Source: Perkinsus marinus ATCC 50983 (Eukaryota > Perkinsozoa > Perkinsida > Perkinsidae). From it: 64,000 nt of DNA. Each line of letters begins with the position of its first letter. Position 1 is the first letter of the stretch. The translations under genes and the position numbers were made by a program. The notes below the pieces were generated by a model. The model was not told where the DNA came from, did not search any database, and saw only the letters and a list, made by a program, of their open reading frames with translations. Positions 31,716-44,184 of the stretch are shown here, in pieces. The DNA is taken from NCBI RefSeq assembly GCF_000006405.1, contig NW_003200768.1, positions 310,039 to 374,038 on the forward strand, written 5' to 3'.

Positions 31716-33680
31716 ATGAGGTTACCCATCGCAATTTTTGCCTACGTTGTCAGCTTAGTCCTCGGTGCCAAAGAGGAGGAGAAGGTCTCCGGCCCAGTTG
31801 TCGGTATTGATCTCGGTACCACCTACTCATGCGTCGGCATCTACAAGAACGGCCGTGTCGAGATCATCCCCAACGATCAGGGAAATCGAATTACCCCTTC
31901 TTACGTCGCCTTTACTGATGAGGAACGTCTCGTTGGAGAAGCCGCAAAGAACTACGTCGCCATTGACCCGCAAAATACCGTGTTTGATGTCAAGCGACTC
32001 ATCGGTCGTCGCTATTCTGATAAGACCGTTCAACGCGATAAGAAACTGTTGCCTTTCAACATCATCGAAAAGGGCGGCAAGCCTATGATTGAGATCGCCG
32101 TCAAGGGCCAGAAGAAGGCTCTCACTCCTGAGGAGATCTCCGCCATGGTGCTGACGAAGATGAAGGAAGTTGCTGAGAATTACCTCGGTACTGAAGTGAA
32201 GAATGCAGTGATCACAGTCCCGGCCTACTTCAACGATGGTCAGCGTCAAGCTACTAAAGATGCCGGCACCATTGCTGGTCTCAATGTCATGAGAATTATC
32301 AACGAGCCCACAGCTGCTGCCATCGCATATGGGCTTGACAAGAAGTCTGAGAAGAACATCCTTGTGTATGATCTTGGCGGCGGTACCTTCGATGTCTCCC
32401 TGTTGACCATTGATAATGGTGTGTTTGAAGTCGTCGCCACTTCTGGTGATACTCACTTGGGTGGCGAGGATTTCGATCAGCGTGTCATGGACCATTTCAT
32501 CAAGATCTTCCTCAAGAAACATAAGAAGGACCTCCGCTCCGACAAACGGTCTCTGGCCAAACTCCGCAGGGAGGTAGAAAAGGCGAAGAGAGCTTTGTCA
32601 TCTACTCATCAAGCTCGTATCGAGATCGAAGGCATCATAGACGGTATTGATTTCTCTGAGACCCTCTCCAGAGCTCGCTTTGAAGAATTGAACGCTGATC
32701 TGTTCAAGAATACTCTCACTCCGGTGAAGACAGTCTTGGACGATTCTGGCTTGAGCAAGAGTCAAATAGATGAGGTTGTGCTAGTCGGTGGTTCCACTCG
32801 AATTCCCAAGATTCAGTCTCTGATCAAAGACTTCTTCGGTGGAAAGGAGCCCAACCGTGGTATCAACCCTGACGAGGCCGTGGCCTATGGTGCTGCCGTC
32901 CAGGGTGGTATCTTGAAGGGTGAGGGCGGCCAAGATCTTCTATTGTTGGATGTCACTCCTCTATCCCTCGGTATCGAGACTGTCGGAGGCGTTATGACGA
33001 AGATCATCAACCGTAACACTGTCATCCCCACGAAGAAGTCCCAGGTCTTCTCGACCTATCAGGACAACCAACCCGCCGTTAACATTCGGGTCTTCGAGGG
33101 AGAGCGTCCTATGACCAAGGACAATCACGAACTGGGAAACTTCGAGCTCTCTGGCATTCCTCCTGCCCCTAGGGGTCAACCTCAGATCGAGGTCACTTTT
33201 GAGATCGATGCTAATGGCATCATGAATGTTCAAGCTGTTGATAAGGGAACCGGTAAAAAAGAGCATGTCACCATCACTAACGATAAGGGCCGTTTGTCCG
33301 AGGACCAGATTGAGCAGATGATTCGTGATGCCGAGAAGTACGCTGATGAGGATAAGAAGACTAAGGAGAGGCTCGACGCGAAGAACGCCTATGATAACTA
33401 CCTACACTCGATGCGCAGTGCCATCGAGGGCAGTGGTGGCCAACCTGGTCTCGGTGAGAAGATGGACGAGGAGGAGAAGGAGCGAGTCCTCGAGGCTGTC
33501 AAGGACGGTGAGGATTGGATCTCTGTTAACGGCGAGAGCGCTGATGCTGATGAGATCAAGGCCCAACAGAAAGAGACCGAAGGTGTATGTGCTCCTATTA
33601 TCAGTAAGTATTACCAAGCTGGCGGTGGTGGCGAGGATATGGACGACGAGGAAGAGGACGATGCTCCCGATGAGTTGTGA
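31716..33680 (+). CDS. BiP: BiP/GRP78, endoplasmic-reticulum HSP70
   Basis: 654 codons from [20 protein letters not shown], a clean signal peptide. The 21 in-frame residues upstream are not needed. ATPase domain motifs: [64 protein letters not shown]. The linker [15 protein letters not shown] leads to the substrate-binding domain ([20 protein letters not shown]) and lid. BiP folds and retains secretory proteins in the ER with ATP. The C-terminus is acidic and ends APDEL, a variant of the usual K/HDEL retrieval signal. Single exon. The closest paralogues are ER rather than cytosolic HSP70s because of the signal peptide. Confidence 0.96.
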   Translation: MRLPIAIFAYVVSLVLGAKEEEKVSGPVVGIDLGTTYSCVGIYKNGRVEIIPNDQGNRITPSYVAFTDEERLVGEAAKNYVAIDPQNTVFDVKRLIGRRYSDKTVQRDKKLLPFNIIEKGGKPMIEIAVKGQKKALTPEEISAMVLTKMKEVAENYLGTEVKNAVITVPAYFNDGQRQATKDAGTIAGLNVMRIINEPTAAAIAYGLDKKSEKNILVYDLGGGTFDVSLLTIDNGVFEVVATSGDTHLGGEDFDQRVMDHFIKIFLKKHKKDLRSDKRSLAKLRREVEKAKRALSSTHQARIEIEGIIDGIDFSETLSRARFEELNADLFKNTLTPVKTVLDDSGLSKSQIDEVVLVGGSTRIPKIQSLIKDFFGGKEPNRGINPDEAVAYGAAVQGGILKGEGGQDLLLLDVTPLSLGIETVGGVMTKIINRNTVIPTKKSQVFSTYQDNQPAVNIRVFEGERPMTKDNHELGNFELSGIPPAPRGQPQIEVTFEIDANGIMNVQAVDKGTGKKEHVTITNDKGRLSEDQIEQMIRDAEKYADEDKKTKERLDAKNAYDNYLHSMRSAIEGSGGQPGLGEKMDEEEKERVLEAVKDGEDWISVNGESADADEIKAQQKETEGVCAPIISKYYQAGGGGEDMDDEEEDDAPDEL

Positions 33681-33891
33681 GTCTTTTCTGTCCCTCATTT
33701 AGGAAGATGAGCAACATTTGTGATAAAAGTTTTTTCGCACTGGCGACATTTCTGTTGTGTGGTCAAAGGGGGCTTCGAAACGTTCGAACCCTACTTGTAG
33801 GAATAAGTTCGAGAGAAGTTCAGGTCGAACACAGTGGAAACTTGGAAATTGATATATTTATGAAATAGGTCCAGCCTTGTTATCCTGAAAG

Positions 33892-35611
33892 ATGCCTATA
33901 ACACATTCCACTGCTGGGGTCGCTGACACCTTTGCATACAAGCAGGCGCTCGAGCTCGGTACTGGTGTGAATGTGGCAAAAAAGAGCGGCTTCAAAAGTT
34001 GGCTGACTCATTTGAGGCTCCACAGAGCGTTGGTTGTGGCGAAAGAGTCAGAGCTGACTCGAGAGCTGCGGCAGATGCGGCAGGCACATCGCAGGGAGAC
34101 GAGGTTCAATCCGCAGTCTACTGTCGGTATTCTGGACGATACTCATCTTCCCACGTTGGTCGCTACTGAGGGGGCTAGGAAGGCGAGTGAGGAACTGCGA
34201 AAGTAAGAGGCGGTCAGATGAACTCCGCGGTCACTTGGTACGCTCTTTTTCAGAGAATTACACATCACGTACGATCCTATAGTAGAGTCGCCACCTATGA
34301 CGAGAAGATCTGTTGGAACGGCTGAAATACCGCGATTGGATACCGAGCTGGTTGCTGATTGTATCACTAGATCGACCTTTGCCAGTTTGACGAATACTAG
34401 TCTTGACCTCCAATTCTCCGCGGGAAGCTCTGAGCTAGCAGTTGAGAAAACTCCGCGGCTTGTGAAGTGTACTCCTCGCCGACGTTGTTTTCGAAAGCCG
34501 CAAGCGGCGCGCCCAGTGCGTCCCACCACGATAGTGTTGCAATGTGGCGACATCAGCTCCTCAATGGAACCCGAGTCCTCGCTGTTGGCCTATGCCAGTA
34601 CTATGAGTGAGGGATGGGACACTACGTCCTTCCTCGCAGATGCTCCGCTGCCAGTACGAGCTCCCACATCACCATGTTCGAGAAGAATGTCCCCGAGGAG
34701 GTTCAAGCAGAGGGAAGGCACTCTGGTGCAGACAGTGGCCACTGAAGATGCACCGGCTCATGTGAGTCGGCTTGAACCTCAGACGCTCTGTAAGGCTGTG
34801 CTTGAACGAGTATATCGCCGATCATGGAAGGTGAGAGAACATCTTTGAGGTTGCCACGTTCCCATTCGCCCTGCAGATTCCATTGTGAGGGCGTATGTGA
34901 TTGTGTACCGCTTGTCATGCGTTTCAGAAGTCCCTGCATCGACAGTGCCAAGACGAGGTAGCTGACAGCCGTCGTCCGCGAGATCGAAAGTCGGACCGTG
35001 TCGAGGAAGAAGCAGCTGCGAGGGCAATTCAAAAGCATTTCAGATCGTTGAAAATGTCAAAACCTGTTGGAGTCACTGAAGATAAGAGAGTCAAATCGAG
35101 GATGCAGGAGCATTCCGGCTCATCGGAGATGTCGGGAGCTCATGAAGTCATTGACAAGGGTCGAGCTGCAGCGACGATTCAGAGACATTACAGAGCGTAC
35201 AAGATGTGGGAAGTTCCGGAACTCACCGAAGAAGAAATGGCCATAGTGACGATTCAAAAAGTATACAAGTCATTGAGGATGTCGAGAACTCGTGAAATCA
35301 TCGAAGAAGAAGCTGCGACGACGATTCAGAATCACTACAGGTCGTCACGGATGTCGAAAGCTCGTGAAGTCGACGAAAAAGAAAAAGCTGCGACGATAAT
35401 TCAGAAGCGTTACAGGTCGTTACGGATGTCGAAAGCTCGTGAAGTCGACGAAGAAGAGAGAGCTGCGACGATAATTCAGAAGCGTTACAGGTCGTTAAGG
35501 ATGTCGAGAGCTCGTGACGTCAGTGAACAGGAGAGGGCCGCGACGACGATTCAGAGACATTATAGGTCGCTCAAGATGTCCGAAGCTCATGAAGTCACCC
35601 ACGTCTGTTAG
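33892..35611 (+). CDS. Tandem IQ-motif protein (calmodulin-binding)
   Basis: Three exons joined in phase: 33892-34202, 34254-34830, 34928-35611, with GT-AG introns of 51 and 97 bases. About 524 residues. The N-terminal two thirds are basic, Ser/Arg-rich and unrecognised. The C-terminal exon carries at least seven IQ motifs (AIQKHFRSLKM, TIQRHYRAYKM, TIQKVYKSLRM, TIQNHYRSSRM, IIQKRYRSLRM twice, TIQRHYRSLKM). The last three units are near-identical repeats of 25 residues (75 bases) with acidic linkers (AREVDEEER). IQ motifs bind calmodulin or centrin-like light chains. A cytoskeletal or basal-body role is inferred. It ends HVC and TAG. Confidence 0.82.
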
Positions 35612-37839
35612 CCGCTGTTAACTCGTTGTAAGGTGTGCTCGAGTTGCGTTCAAGTAGAAACGGTTTCACTCGCAGACGAGTTGTATAGCCAGCAAAACAT
35701 TCGCCGGTATGGGATTGAGGTCTACCATACCGGGGAATAGGATCACAGCGTATCCCTCGCTAACCGCCCAGGTGAGTGCACTTCTCACGCTGACTTTAAA
35801 GATAAAGACCATCCTCAGTCCTCCGGTGGATCCCACTAAGTGTGGTATGATAGTCTACAGCGCTCCGAAAAATAATTTCGCGATATCAGACTCTTCGCGA
35901 ATTGCAGTTAGACCAGCAGTGAGCTCAGGTGCGGGTGGTGCCACCACCCAACCGTGGTGGTGAAACCCGAGCATATACACACAAGGATGGCTATGAAAAA
36001 CACATCCTTTCTAATAGTGCTTTCTTATTCGGTACACTCGCAATACTCAGAAAATATATATTGCATCAGTAATAATTCACCGTGAAGGGTGCGCAGACAA
36101 TTGAACGAGGTCCACAGTCAGGACAGCATCGCGCTATAAAAACGGAGATGATAACGCAACTACGAGCTGCAGAGTCTCATGGCATGAAGTACACTGAAAC
36201 CAATAGACCTCTTCATCTGCTCAACGAGGGGGTTTCTGACGGAATAGACGGTTACGTTGCGGTCCTCGAGAAGCTTCGCAGAAGAGATGAGCTCGACAAT
36301 GAAAGTGCAATGATCGTGACTTGTCGTGGCGCACCCCGCCACGAAAGCTTGATTCGTCGCGGAAAGGCTCATGCTGGAGTAATGTCGACGGGTGATGAAT
36401 ATTTCGAGGTGGTGAGGAGACACCTTGGACCGTACGCCGCGTGACTTTCCTAACGGGTACATTCTCATACGAGGTCATTGACGAGGTATTTACAAGACGG
36501 TTTGCAACCCACGAGACGTTCTGAGTCTAGAAACTACAACCTCTGAAGTTCAGGCCCTGAACCTCATGAGTTGTTGTTTCCAAATTTGCAAGTGCTAGTC
36601 GCAACGAGCAAGATTAATGATACCCCAATCCACTTCGGCATCACAATTCGTCTACTTTTTCGCGCGTGATGGTGCCTCCTATGTGACCACGCTATTTGGA
36701 TAGGAAATGGATGCAAACTACGATGTGAACCTTAGGACGGCCACGGTGGCAGAATGCTACAGTAGTCATGTTTGTTCCGTACCTCGTGATGCTATCGGTC
36801 TCAGTCCAGCTACCAAAACCGGATGCTGCATGCGCTAATGCATGATCTTGGATGAATACCTTGTCGTCGCGCAACGGACTGTGTGCATTCTTTAGACTCG
36901 GTGATATTGTTGTTGTTCTCGAGTCAAGCATTGACTCAGATCTCATGCGGTTGAGTGTTCGATTCCCGACTGCTCTGAGTGGTATATTCGCTTTCTTGAC
37001 TCTCCAGGAGCTCAAGCTGGTGTCCTCTCTGGCACTAGCGTCGTCTCTTCTTGCTCTGTCTATAGATGCAAGTCTTTTCCGCAATGCCTTGCTGACAGGG
37101 TGAGCTCATTCTAATGGTACCACGAGCCTCGACTAGAGTACTGTGGTTTCCTTTTACTTTTCTTGTGGTGATTAGGAAGAGTGCGGATCAAATAGAATAT
37201 CCTTGGTTACTACCAAGTCGTTGGTGACGCTCAAGATGTATTTGCGGGTTCGCGTGCAATGTGAACTAAGGACGTTATAATGCAAGTATGCAGATAGAAG
37301 TTTCCCAGGCTCTAGAGATTGCTCTCTCATCCAACGTTGTCCACAAGCAATAGGCTGAACTCTAGTTTGAACCAAGCTGTACCAACTCGGTTCCGAATTT
37401 AAGCGAGGGAAGGATGAAAAAGTCGAAAGTGTGAAATGTCACACGGTACCTCCGGAGCTACCTAGGGTTCTTAAGGTGGGGTCCAAAGCGCTCTTATGAA
37501 ATCACCTTACGTGAGGAGATGAACCCCATACGTGCTAATGCATTAGGGTAGGGCTCCTTACCGTCGGACGGTAAGGAGCCCCGGTAACCGTCCTCCTGGA
37601 GGTATTTCTCCACCTTACCCTCACTGTAGCCTCGTAAAAGAGCCCAACCGCCTCAAGGTGCAAAATCGTAAGGTAATTCACAATTTTCGCACCTTATGGA
37701 AGCTTGTGAAGTCTGCCGCAGTTTCTCTATTTTTGGGCGAGCGAGATTGTTTCTGCGCTGGAAGAGTTACTAAGCGCGTAATTTGTTCAGCGCTCGCCAA
37801 ATTAATTTGAGGTTCGTCTGTGTCTCAGCTCGTAGACAG
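35612..37839. other. No secure gene
   Basis: Candidate frames: 36082-36444 plus (120 codons, starting at GTG, motif-free) and 36692-37084 minus (130 codons, Arg/Ser-rich). Neither has homology I recognise. A 14-bp-arm perfect hairpin lies at 37552-37580. The segment near 37700-37839 is the likely 5' region of the four-TM gene. Confidence 0.4.
37552..37580. other. Perfect inverted repeat, 14 bp arms, 1-nt spacer
   Basis: GGCTCCTTACCGTC-G-GACGGTAAGGAGCC. It lies in non-coding DNA about 260 bases before the four-TM gene. Related CTTAC/GTAAGG words recur around it (37495-37680). Confidence 0.6.
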
Positions 37840-39212
37840 ATGACTTCACTGTTGAGGAAACTGAATGACGACCTGATCGATGAGCCCCCTGACCTTCACA
37901 GCAAGTGTTGGCTTCAGGGCCTCGCGGGGTGGCTGGTGGTAAGGACGGGTTTGTGCTCTTCTTACTCACCGAGACGGGACTATGAGTGTTTCTATTTTAG
38001 CACTATACTGGTCGATTCGTTTCCCGAGCCTTGCTTCACGTTTTAGGTTATCGGACTTGTCTACGGAATCGTCTTCAACTGCTTCAGCTGGGCCAGGGCG
38101 TACACACATCCCTTCGCCAAAGTTAACTTCGAGGCTTTCCGAGTACGCTCTTCGAAAACACATTCGAGTATAATCGTTCATCTCAGGACTTTGGCGACTT
38201 CTCCGACGTTGGTATCAAGCCCATAGAGTACGCAAGTTTAGCTGCCGCCCTTCTCTACGTCATGGCCTTCGGTGATGGCTCAACTCGTTTGCGCTCGTTC
38301 GACCGGTCTCTGGGCTCAGCTGTGCTTTTCCGAGCTGTGAACTCCGTCTCCTCGGCCTGGAGACTCCTTCTCGTCAGCTTCAGCAGCATCGCGTTGTTGA
38401 CCCATGCCTTTGGAGCCTGGTCCTTATACAACACAGCTCACTCTCTCGTGATGATGCGTGAGTCGACCTCAAGTCAGCCACTCGGGAGCATGGTCCTTTT
38501 TTAGAAGAACAGAAGAGTGCGGAAATCGGCAGGCTCATCCGGAACTCGTCGTTCAACCTGACCAACGTCACCTCATCCCTACAGTCATTCGCCTGCACTT
38601 GGGAGACCGGTTCCTGCCAGCTGGGCTCAACACGCTTACTCAACTCTGCTTGTTACATGGGAACAGCAACAGGGCAGCTGGTACCCTCCTGCGGTCCCTA
38701 TGTTCAGCATTAGGGTATTCTCTAGGTTGCATGCCCAGCGCTAGCCCTGGATCGGCCCAACGCTACGGGTACCTTCGACGGTGTTCTCGGACAACTGTGC
38801 GGACCTCGAAGTATCTTTGCTGTTAACGACGGGCTCCTCCCTGAGCCTTCAACCCATTGCGTCCAGTGCGATGCTGTTGCCGCTCAGCTCGGTATATTCG
38901 ATGCGGATATCGTAGCTGCTGCCTGTGGCTGTTTGGCGAGTAAGAGTGTGCTATTGATGGTGATTGAACTGAAGTCGTTTCAGGCGTTGGCGACTTCTTT
39001 ACGATCTACGGCTACAACTACTTCTTTACAATGTTCATTATAGGAGTTGTTGGGATCTTCCTCGTTTTTTCTGCAATTATTGTGTACTTGGTCGTGCTCA
39101 GCGTGATGAAGTGAGTACACTTTCACATCTAGTGCGAGATTTCCCTAGAATGTGTTGGGATCGCTTTCGCCGTCTTCTCCCATCGAAAAGAGACAATTTG
39201 GTTTTCCCTTAG
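37840..39212 (+). CDS. Four-transmembrane, tetraspanin-like protein (multi-exon)
   Basis: Begins MTSLLRKLNDDLIDEPP. Exons joined by eye have short GT-AG introns (38-48 nt for two of them). TM1 is about WLVVIGLVYGIVFN, TM2 IEYASLAAALLYVMAF, TM3 WRLLLVSFSSIALLTHAFGA. A large loop follows with N-glycosylation sites (NSS, NVT, NAT) and many Cys (FACTWETGSCQLG, CVQCDAV, ACGCLAS). TM4 is YFFTMFIIGVVGIFLVFSAI. After a 38-nt intron comes a basic tail, KMCWDRFRRLLPSKRDN, with TAG at 39212. Topology matches tetraspanins (short first loop, long Cys-rich second loop), though the CCG motif is not evident. A membrane organiser role is inferred. Confidence 0.65.
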
Positions 39213-41136
39213 GTCGTACGGAGGTTGGCACTTCCACGAATGGTTCCGAGAGGCCTCTGATGTCAGTGAGTTGTCCGGTGAATTCTGAGGTGTCAAAATT
39301 AAATAAATTCTACATGCCCCTGAATGAAATCGTGAATCGGCAGATGTATTATGATGTATGAGATTTATCAGTTCTTCTAACAAGGTGTTGCTGGCTTTGA
39401 CCATGTTATGATTAAACTCGTCAATGTTGAGTTTAGTAGTGTATTTGAAGCGATAACCCTTGTTTCGCGTACTCGGCGTGTGGGCGGCACTAATCTGAGC
39501 GATTGACAGGCTGCCTCACGCCGGAGTTTGAGGTAAATCCTGAGTAGTGTGCGAGCTATGGTCCGGGCCTGTACATATCTCATGTGCCGTTACATATCGA
39601 TCAAATGGATTCGATGCAAGAGCACACGATAAGGGTCATTCCTTACACTGAGTTACCTTGGGCGACCCCGGCCCGTGGCGATCAACTTGGTCTTTTTCTC
39701 GTCCACCGAGAGGATTCTCTGCTGCTTTCCGCTATCGATTCAACGTTCAGAGAGGGGGAAGAATGTCGCTCTTCCACAGAGTGCGGTGCGTGGGCCGAGA
39801 GCGTCCCCGATCGTACCTCATCGCTGGGCCATAGGATATATACTGACTTCCATGGAAGCACCAGATCCCGCCCGATCCTCTTTCTGAGCTCTGAGAAGGG
39901 ATAGAAATGATACAATGCAGATGAGATCGAATGCACCGTGGAGGGTCATTTCAGCCACAGAAAGCACTACAACCTAATAGTAGTGGAGAATCACTTACTT
40001 AAATTGTACTAGGAAGTGATTACATTCCCTCTTGGGGATGATACTGTTCTTCCGCTGTTTCGTTGTCCCGTCAGCGAAAGTAGACTTGAGAATGAAAATG
40101 ATGAACGTGCAGGCAAATTTGAGCGGAGCGAAGCATGTTTCCGAGAGCTCGTTTCGCGCGTCACACCTGAAAATTGTAAGTACGTGATAAGATCTTGGAC
40201 AACATCTTGCTTCCCTAATATTCCAAATGGGTCCTTCCTCTTGAGCGGATACGAATGCGGCTCCTGAGTCGACAAAATCTCCCGACGACGACGGTGAGGA
40301 GGAGGAGGAGAAGGGGCAAACGGCGGCTGAAAAGGCCTTTGGGAGGCGATGGTGGACTTGGTAGTGTTTTGACAAAACACTGTTTTGTTTGTATCACTCG
40401 AAACAGTGTGGTTGTAGTCAGCCTCTTGCCACAGTAGTTACAATGAATATGGGAAGCGGCCGATGTTAGGGTGGCTAGGGTCGAAAAATGACGAGGAGGA
40501 GATTACTACCCGGTAGGAGTTGACGAGAGAGGGGGAGCAGAAGGAAGGAGAAGGCGGGGGAGAAGATATTGTAGTACGGCTGCTGATGGACCCTTATGAA
40601 TCACAGATGAGGATCTCGCCCAGCCGTTGCCATCGATATTCATGCCAAAAGTGAACGGTTACAGCGGGTAAGAGACTGACCGAAGGGGAGGTGACTGCTG
40701 CTAAAGCGGTTGGCGCGAGCAAAGCTAAGGTCCCTAAGACAAGGTTTCATGAGAGTCGCTATGGTAGCAATGCTACCACACGGTGTATTGTTGATCCGCT
40801 TTGCCTAAGTGGGATTGCATCCCAGGTAGAATTGAAGACAACGTATGCGGATGGGGCCCGCGACCAATTTCAGAAGGCGCATAAGGCCGCCGTCGGCGTC
40901 CCGGTTGGACTCTGCGACTGATACCCCGGCGTGGCTGGAGTCGAATGCTGTAATCCTGAGGCTGATAAAGGATACTCAAGTCCGATCAACTCTCAAGCTG
41001 AAAGTGACTACCCCCTTTCTGGCGACTAGGTTCATTGTTGAATTCATGCACGTTTCAACATGATTGATATTGGGCTTTTATCAGAGTTCGACGGAGGGCC
41101 AGCGAGTGGTAGTAGTTCTGTTGTTCCCCTTCCGAA
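39213..41136. other. No secure gene
   Basis: Overlapping frames up to 126 codons on both strands (40009-40380 minus is Pro/Ser-rich). None has a recognisable domain. A short perfect hairpin AGTGTTTTG-A-CAAAACACT lies at 40363-40381. Confidence 0.4.
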
Positions 41137-41406
41137 ATGATCTCAGAGCCGACGAAGGAGCAGCCAGCGAAGACCTCCTCGGTACCGCCACCAGTTGGAG
41201 TTGCTTCCAAAAGCCCAGTGATGCAAGAAGTTGATGATGAGAACTTCCATTCCCAAAGACGAGGGCCTCGCTTCGCCTTCCTATCGCAATTTGATAGGTC
41301 TGCGTCACCGAGACGGTGGCGGTACATCTTATTCTGGGCAGCATTGGTCGTTGCTCTCCTCGTTATCGCGGGTATATCAGTCATTGTACAACTGTATGCT
41401 CGTTGA
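41137..41406 (+). CDS. Small single-TM protein, unknown
   Basis: 89 codons. The N-terminal half is Pro/Ser/Glu-rich and hydrophilic (EQPAKTSSVPPPVGV), then a basic patch (SPRRWRY) and one strong hydrophobic helix (ILFWAALVVALLVIAGISVI) close to the C-terminus. It could be a tail-anchored or single-pass membrane protein. A longer frame on the other strand (41055-41573) has no motif and is probably its shadow. Could be an exon of a larger gene. Confidence 0.4.
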   Translation: MISEPTKEQPAKTSSVPPPVGVASKSPVMQEVDDENFHSQRRGPRFAFLSQFDRSASPRRWRYILFWAALVVALLVIAGISVIVQLYAR

Positions 41407-42681
41407 CTTACTGTCGGTAACCAAGTCGTGTCCAAGGATTTATCGTAATCAGCTTCACGAGCCTTTGTTATTCGCATTCTCTCATGAAGAGTCTTCTCAT
41501 TTCTTCTCTCAAAGGTTGCACTAACCTTTATCCGTCTTAAGCACGGCGTAACATTGGAAACTACTTTCGGCATTCATGTTGATGTAGCGTTTACCTCAGT
41601 CAAACAACCAGAGTCGGAAGGAGTGAACAATGCACCGAAGGGTGTGAATCGTCTTAACAGCCAGTGTATAGTAGTGCTCTGTCAGAGGACATGGCGAAAA
41701 CTATCTCTGCCAGAACAATATCCTACACGGGTTATTGTAGTAGTGAGCAATCACCTTTAGCCCCGTAAAAGCCACTTATGAATTACGACACCTTCAAATT
41801 CGCGCTAGTAAGTATTTACGTCTCGTTCGGCTGGCATCCACAGCACCGATAACTATCACATCCATGGGAAAGGACTTTGAGGGCATCGCATCGGTGTAAT
41901 GTATGCGGCTATTGAGGTGACCCGAGGTCACAGACCTCCGATCCAGGCGGCAGTGTGCTGTCAACGTGACGTCCAATGCTGATCGAATAGTGTCATGTCC
42001 ATCAGGTTGCGAGGACTTGTTAGAGTTCTTATCGGACCGTTCCGTTCGCGCCCTCGGAGGTCTCTTTCATGATGGCTATCATCAGTTTAGCATCGGAACT
42101 GATACTCATGTCGAAGAAAGTCGAATTCGCTGAGTATTGTGAGGCCGATATGGCTTCAGTGTATTGTGGGTGGATCCGATGATACTATTTAACACCGTCT
42201 TTGCCATTTTCGATTCGCTATTGTCGATAAGGTGCCACTCGCGGTACCTGCGCGTTCGATTAACCCTTCCTAAAGTTCGGGTGTATTCTTGAACGGCGTC
42301 TTACTCGTCGAAAGCATTTCCAGAATCGATTTCCGGAAGTTGCTCAATTTAACAGTTTATTTGGGGGCTTTTCGCTCTCAATAGTGATCACTCGGACCAC
42401 GGATCGGTCCTAGCCAAAACCTTCAAGGTCGGCTATGGGGTCAATCAATACGGCGCCGCCTGCCGAAAACCCCTTCATGGTTGGCTTGCACGAGAGCTCA
42501 TGCGTTAGGCTAGCGAATATAAGTTCATCGAGAGGATTTCGAGCTCTCGACGTTACGTCAACAAAACAGTAGTCATCTTGAAATCTTTGGAAAAAAGTTC
42601 TCTGATGGAACGATTGGAATGTCGTTGGCACAAAGCAACTATGAAAAGCTTACTGCGCACTCAAAGGAGAAAATGTTGCGG
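41407..42681. other. No gene seen
   Basis: Short frames without motifs. The right part is the 3' flank of the glycosyltransferase-like gene on the minus strand. Confidence 0.5.
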
Positions 42682-44052
42682 TCAATGGGGAGGAAGAACT
42701 CGCAACCACGTCGTACGGTTACCTAAGGTGGGTGGGTTCGAGGACAAGCTTCTGAATTCAGCTTCAGTTAATCTCACGCTACTAACAGCAAGTACTAAAG
42801 CAAAATCCTTAATGATGGACATGTCCAGATAGGGAGTGAGGTCTAAGGTATCGTATGACCCCTTCCAGTGTTGGAACTTGGAGAACTGATCATCAGAATG
42901 CCAGCAATGCACATGCTTGACCATAATATTCGAAACTTTGTCAGAACTAGTAGCTTGGCCGTCCAAATCGCCGTGACCATCTCCCGACCTAGCAAAATGC
43001 GCTATATGATTCAGCGTTACATGCCCACTGTACATAGTAACAACACCCCAATGCCAATGAGGCCAACCGAGGACTTGTGAACAGCATTTCTCGAACTCCG
43101 AATACTCCTCTGCGATCAGCCATCTTGCAATGGCTACACTCAACCGAGCGGCAGCACGGGTCAACTCGAGGTTGCCAAACCAGGTGCTACCCACATTGGG
43201 ATGATTGAATTTGTTCCGCAGTCCTAATGTTTTGGAAACATACGCCAAGTGGGCAGCACTGTTCGCTACAGTATATCCGCCTTGGCCTACAAGAAGGTTC
43301 ACGTCACTTGGTAGGGTCCAGTTGTAGAAGCCCGGCATCAAGAATACGTCGGTGTCAGTGCGAAGGGCCAAATCATAGGAGTAGCCTTCGTACTCTGCAA
43401 AGCTAAGAATGCTATTCATATAAGTAGAATACCGCCAAAGAGGGTCATCTGGTTGACTCAGCGGTCGACTTCGATCTTCGAGAGGCGTGTAGGGAGTTAC
43501 GACACATCTCGATGGTGTTGACAAGTCACGTCGGATATCTGTCACACAACCGAGGCTGATGGCAAGCTCTGCCCCGTGACCATTAGTGAAAACGACGAGG
43601 TCCGTGCGCAGGTTAGGAGGTTCTTCCGAGATGACGAGCAGCCAGGAGAGGTAGAGGGCTCTGAATTCTCGATTGCGGTCATCTCCGCCGCTATTAGGAA
43701 GGCATATCAATACTGCGCGCGTAGTGGTGGGGCTCATACTCGGCGAGGAGGAATTCAAAGCCTCGAGTACAGTGTCCACCTCATCGGCGTTTTTTCTAAC
43801 ATCGTCCATAAGACGAGCTTGTCCTTGTGGAGTCTTCCAGTAAGCTTCACTGCCAATAGTCTCCCAGAGTGCGTGAGCTGCGCTTTCGTTGGACGAACGC
43901 ACCGATGGCGTACTCAAATTCGGAGTCACCTGGTATCTCAGGAGTGACTGAGCAACTCCAGCACGTTGAGTGTATGGCATATACCACAGACCGATTTGCA
44001 CCCCTATGGCAAGTAAAAGAAGAGCTGCCAGGACAGGGATGATATCCGGCAT
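42682..44052 (-). CDS. Type II membrane glycosyltransferase-like protein (DUF7164-like)
   Basis: 456 codons, single exon, start at 44052. Residues 1-25 (MPDIIPVLAALLLLAIGVQI) form a signal anchor, giving type II Golgi topology. The body has LRTDLVVFTNGHG, LALRTDTDVFLMPGF (a D-x-D metal/nucleotide-sugar motif), LLVGQGGYTV, PNVGSTWFGN, WHWGVVTMYSGH and HVHCWHSDDQFSKF. From memory, the D-x-D followed by NxGSTWxG resembles the DUF7164 family of algal and alveolate proteins, but I could not check this. Donor and acceptor sugars are unknown. Its upstream flank contains a 53-bp satellite. Confidence 0.7.
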   Translation of the reverse strand: MPDIIPVLAALLLLAIGVQIGLWYMPYTQRAGVAQSLLRYQVTPNLSTPSVRSSNESAAHALWETIGSEAYWKTPQGQARLMDDVRKNADEVDTVLEALNSSSPSMSPTTTRAVLICLPNSGGDDRNREFRALYLSWLLVISEEPPNLRTDLVVFTNGHGAELAISLGCVTDIRRDLSTPSRCVVTPYTPLEDRSRPLSQPDDPLWRYSTYMNSILSFAEYEGYSYDLALRTDTDVFLMPGFYNWTLPSDVNLLVGQGGYTVANSAAHLAYVSKTLGLRNKFNHPNVGSTWFGNLELTRAAARLSVAIARWLIAEEYSEFEKCCSQVLGWPHWHWGVVTMYSGHVTLNHIAHFARSGDGHGDLDGQATSSDKVSNIMVKHVHCWHSDDQFSKFQHWKGSYDTLDLTPYLDMSIIKDFALVLAVSSVRLTEAEFRSLSSNPPTLGNRTTWLRVLPPH

Positions 44053-44184
44053 AGTTATTTGAACATGAAATCAATACTGAAACATTAACATCATTTCCAA
44101 GTGTGGCTGGCAAGCTAATTGATCTGATATTTTCGGATGACATAGTCGTGCCGTCCGAAGGATATTGGTGGCACTGAAACATGT

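Noticed and set aside
41055-41573. 172-codon minus frame
   Set aside because: No motif; overlaps a plus-strand frame with a clear TM segment, which is the likelier coding strand.
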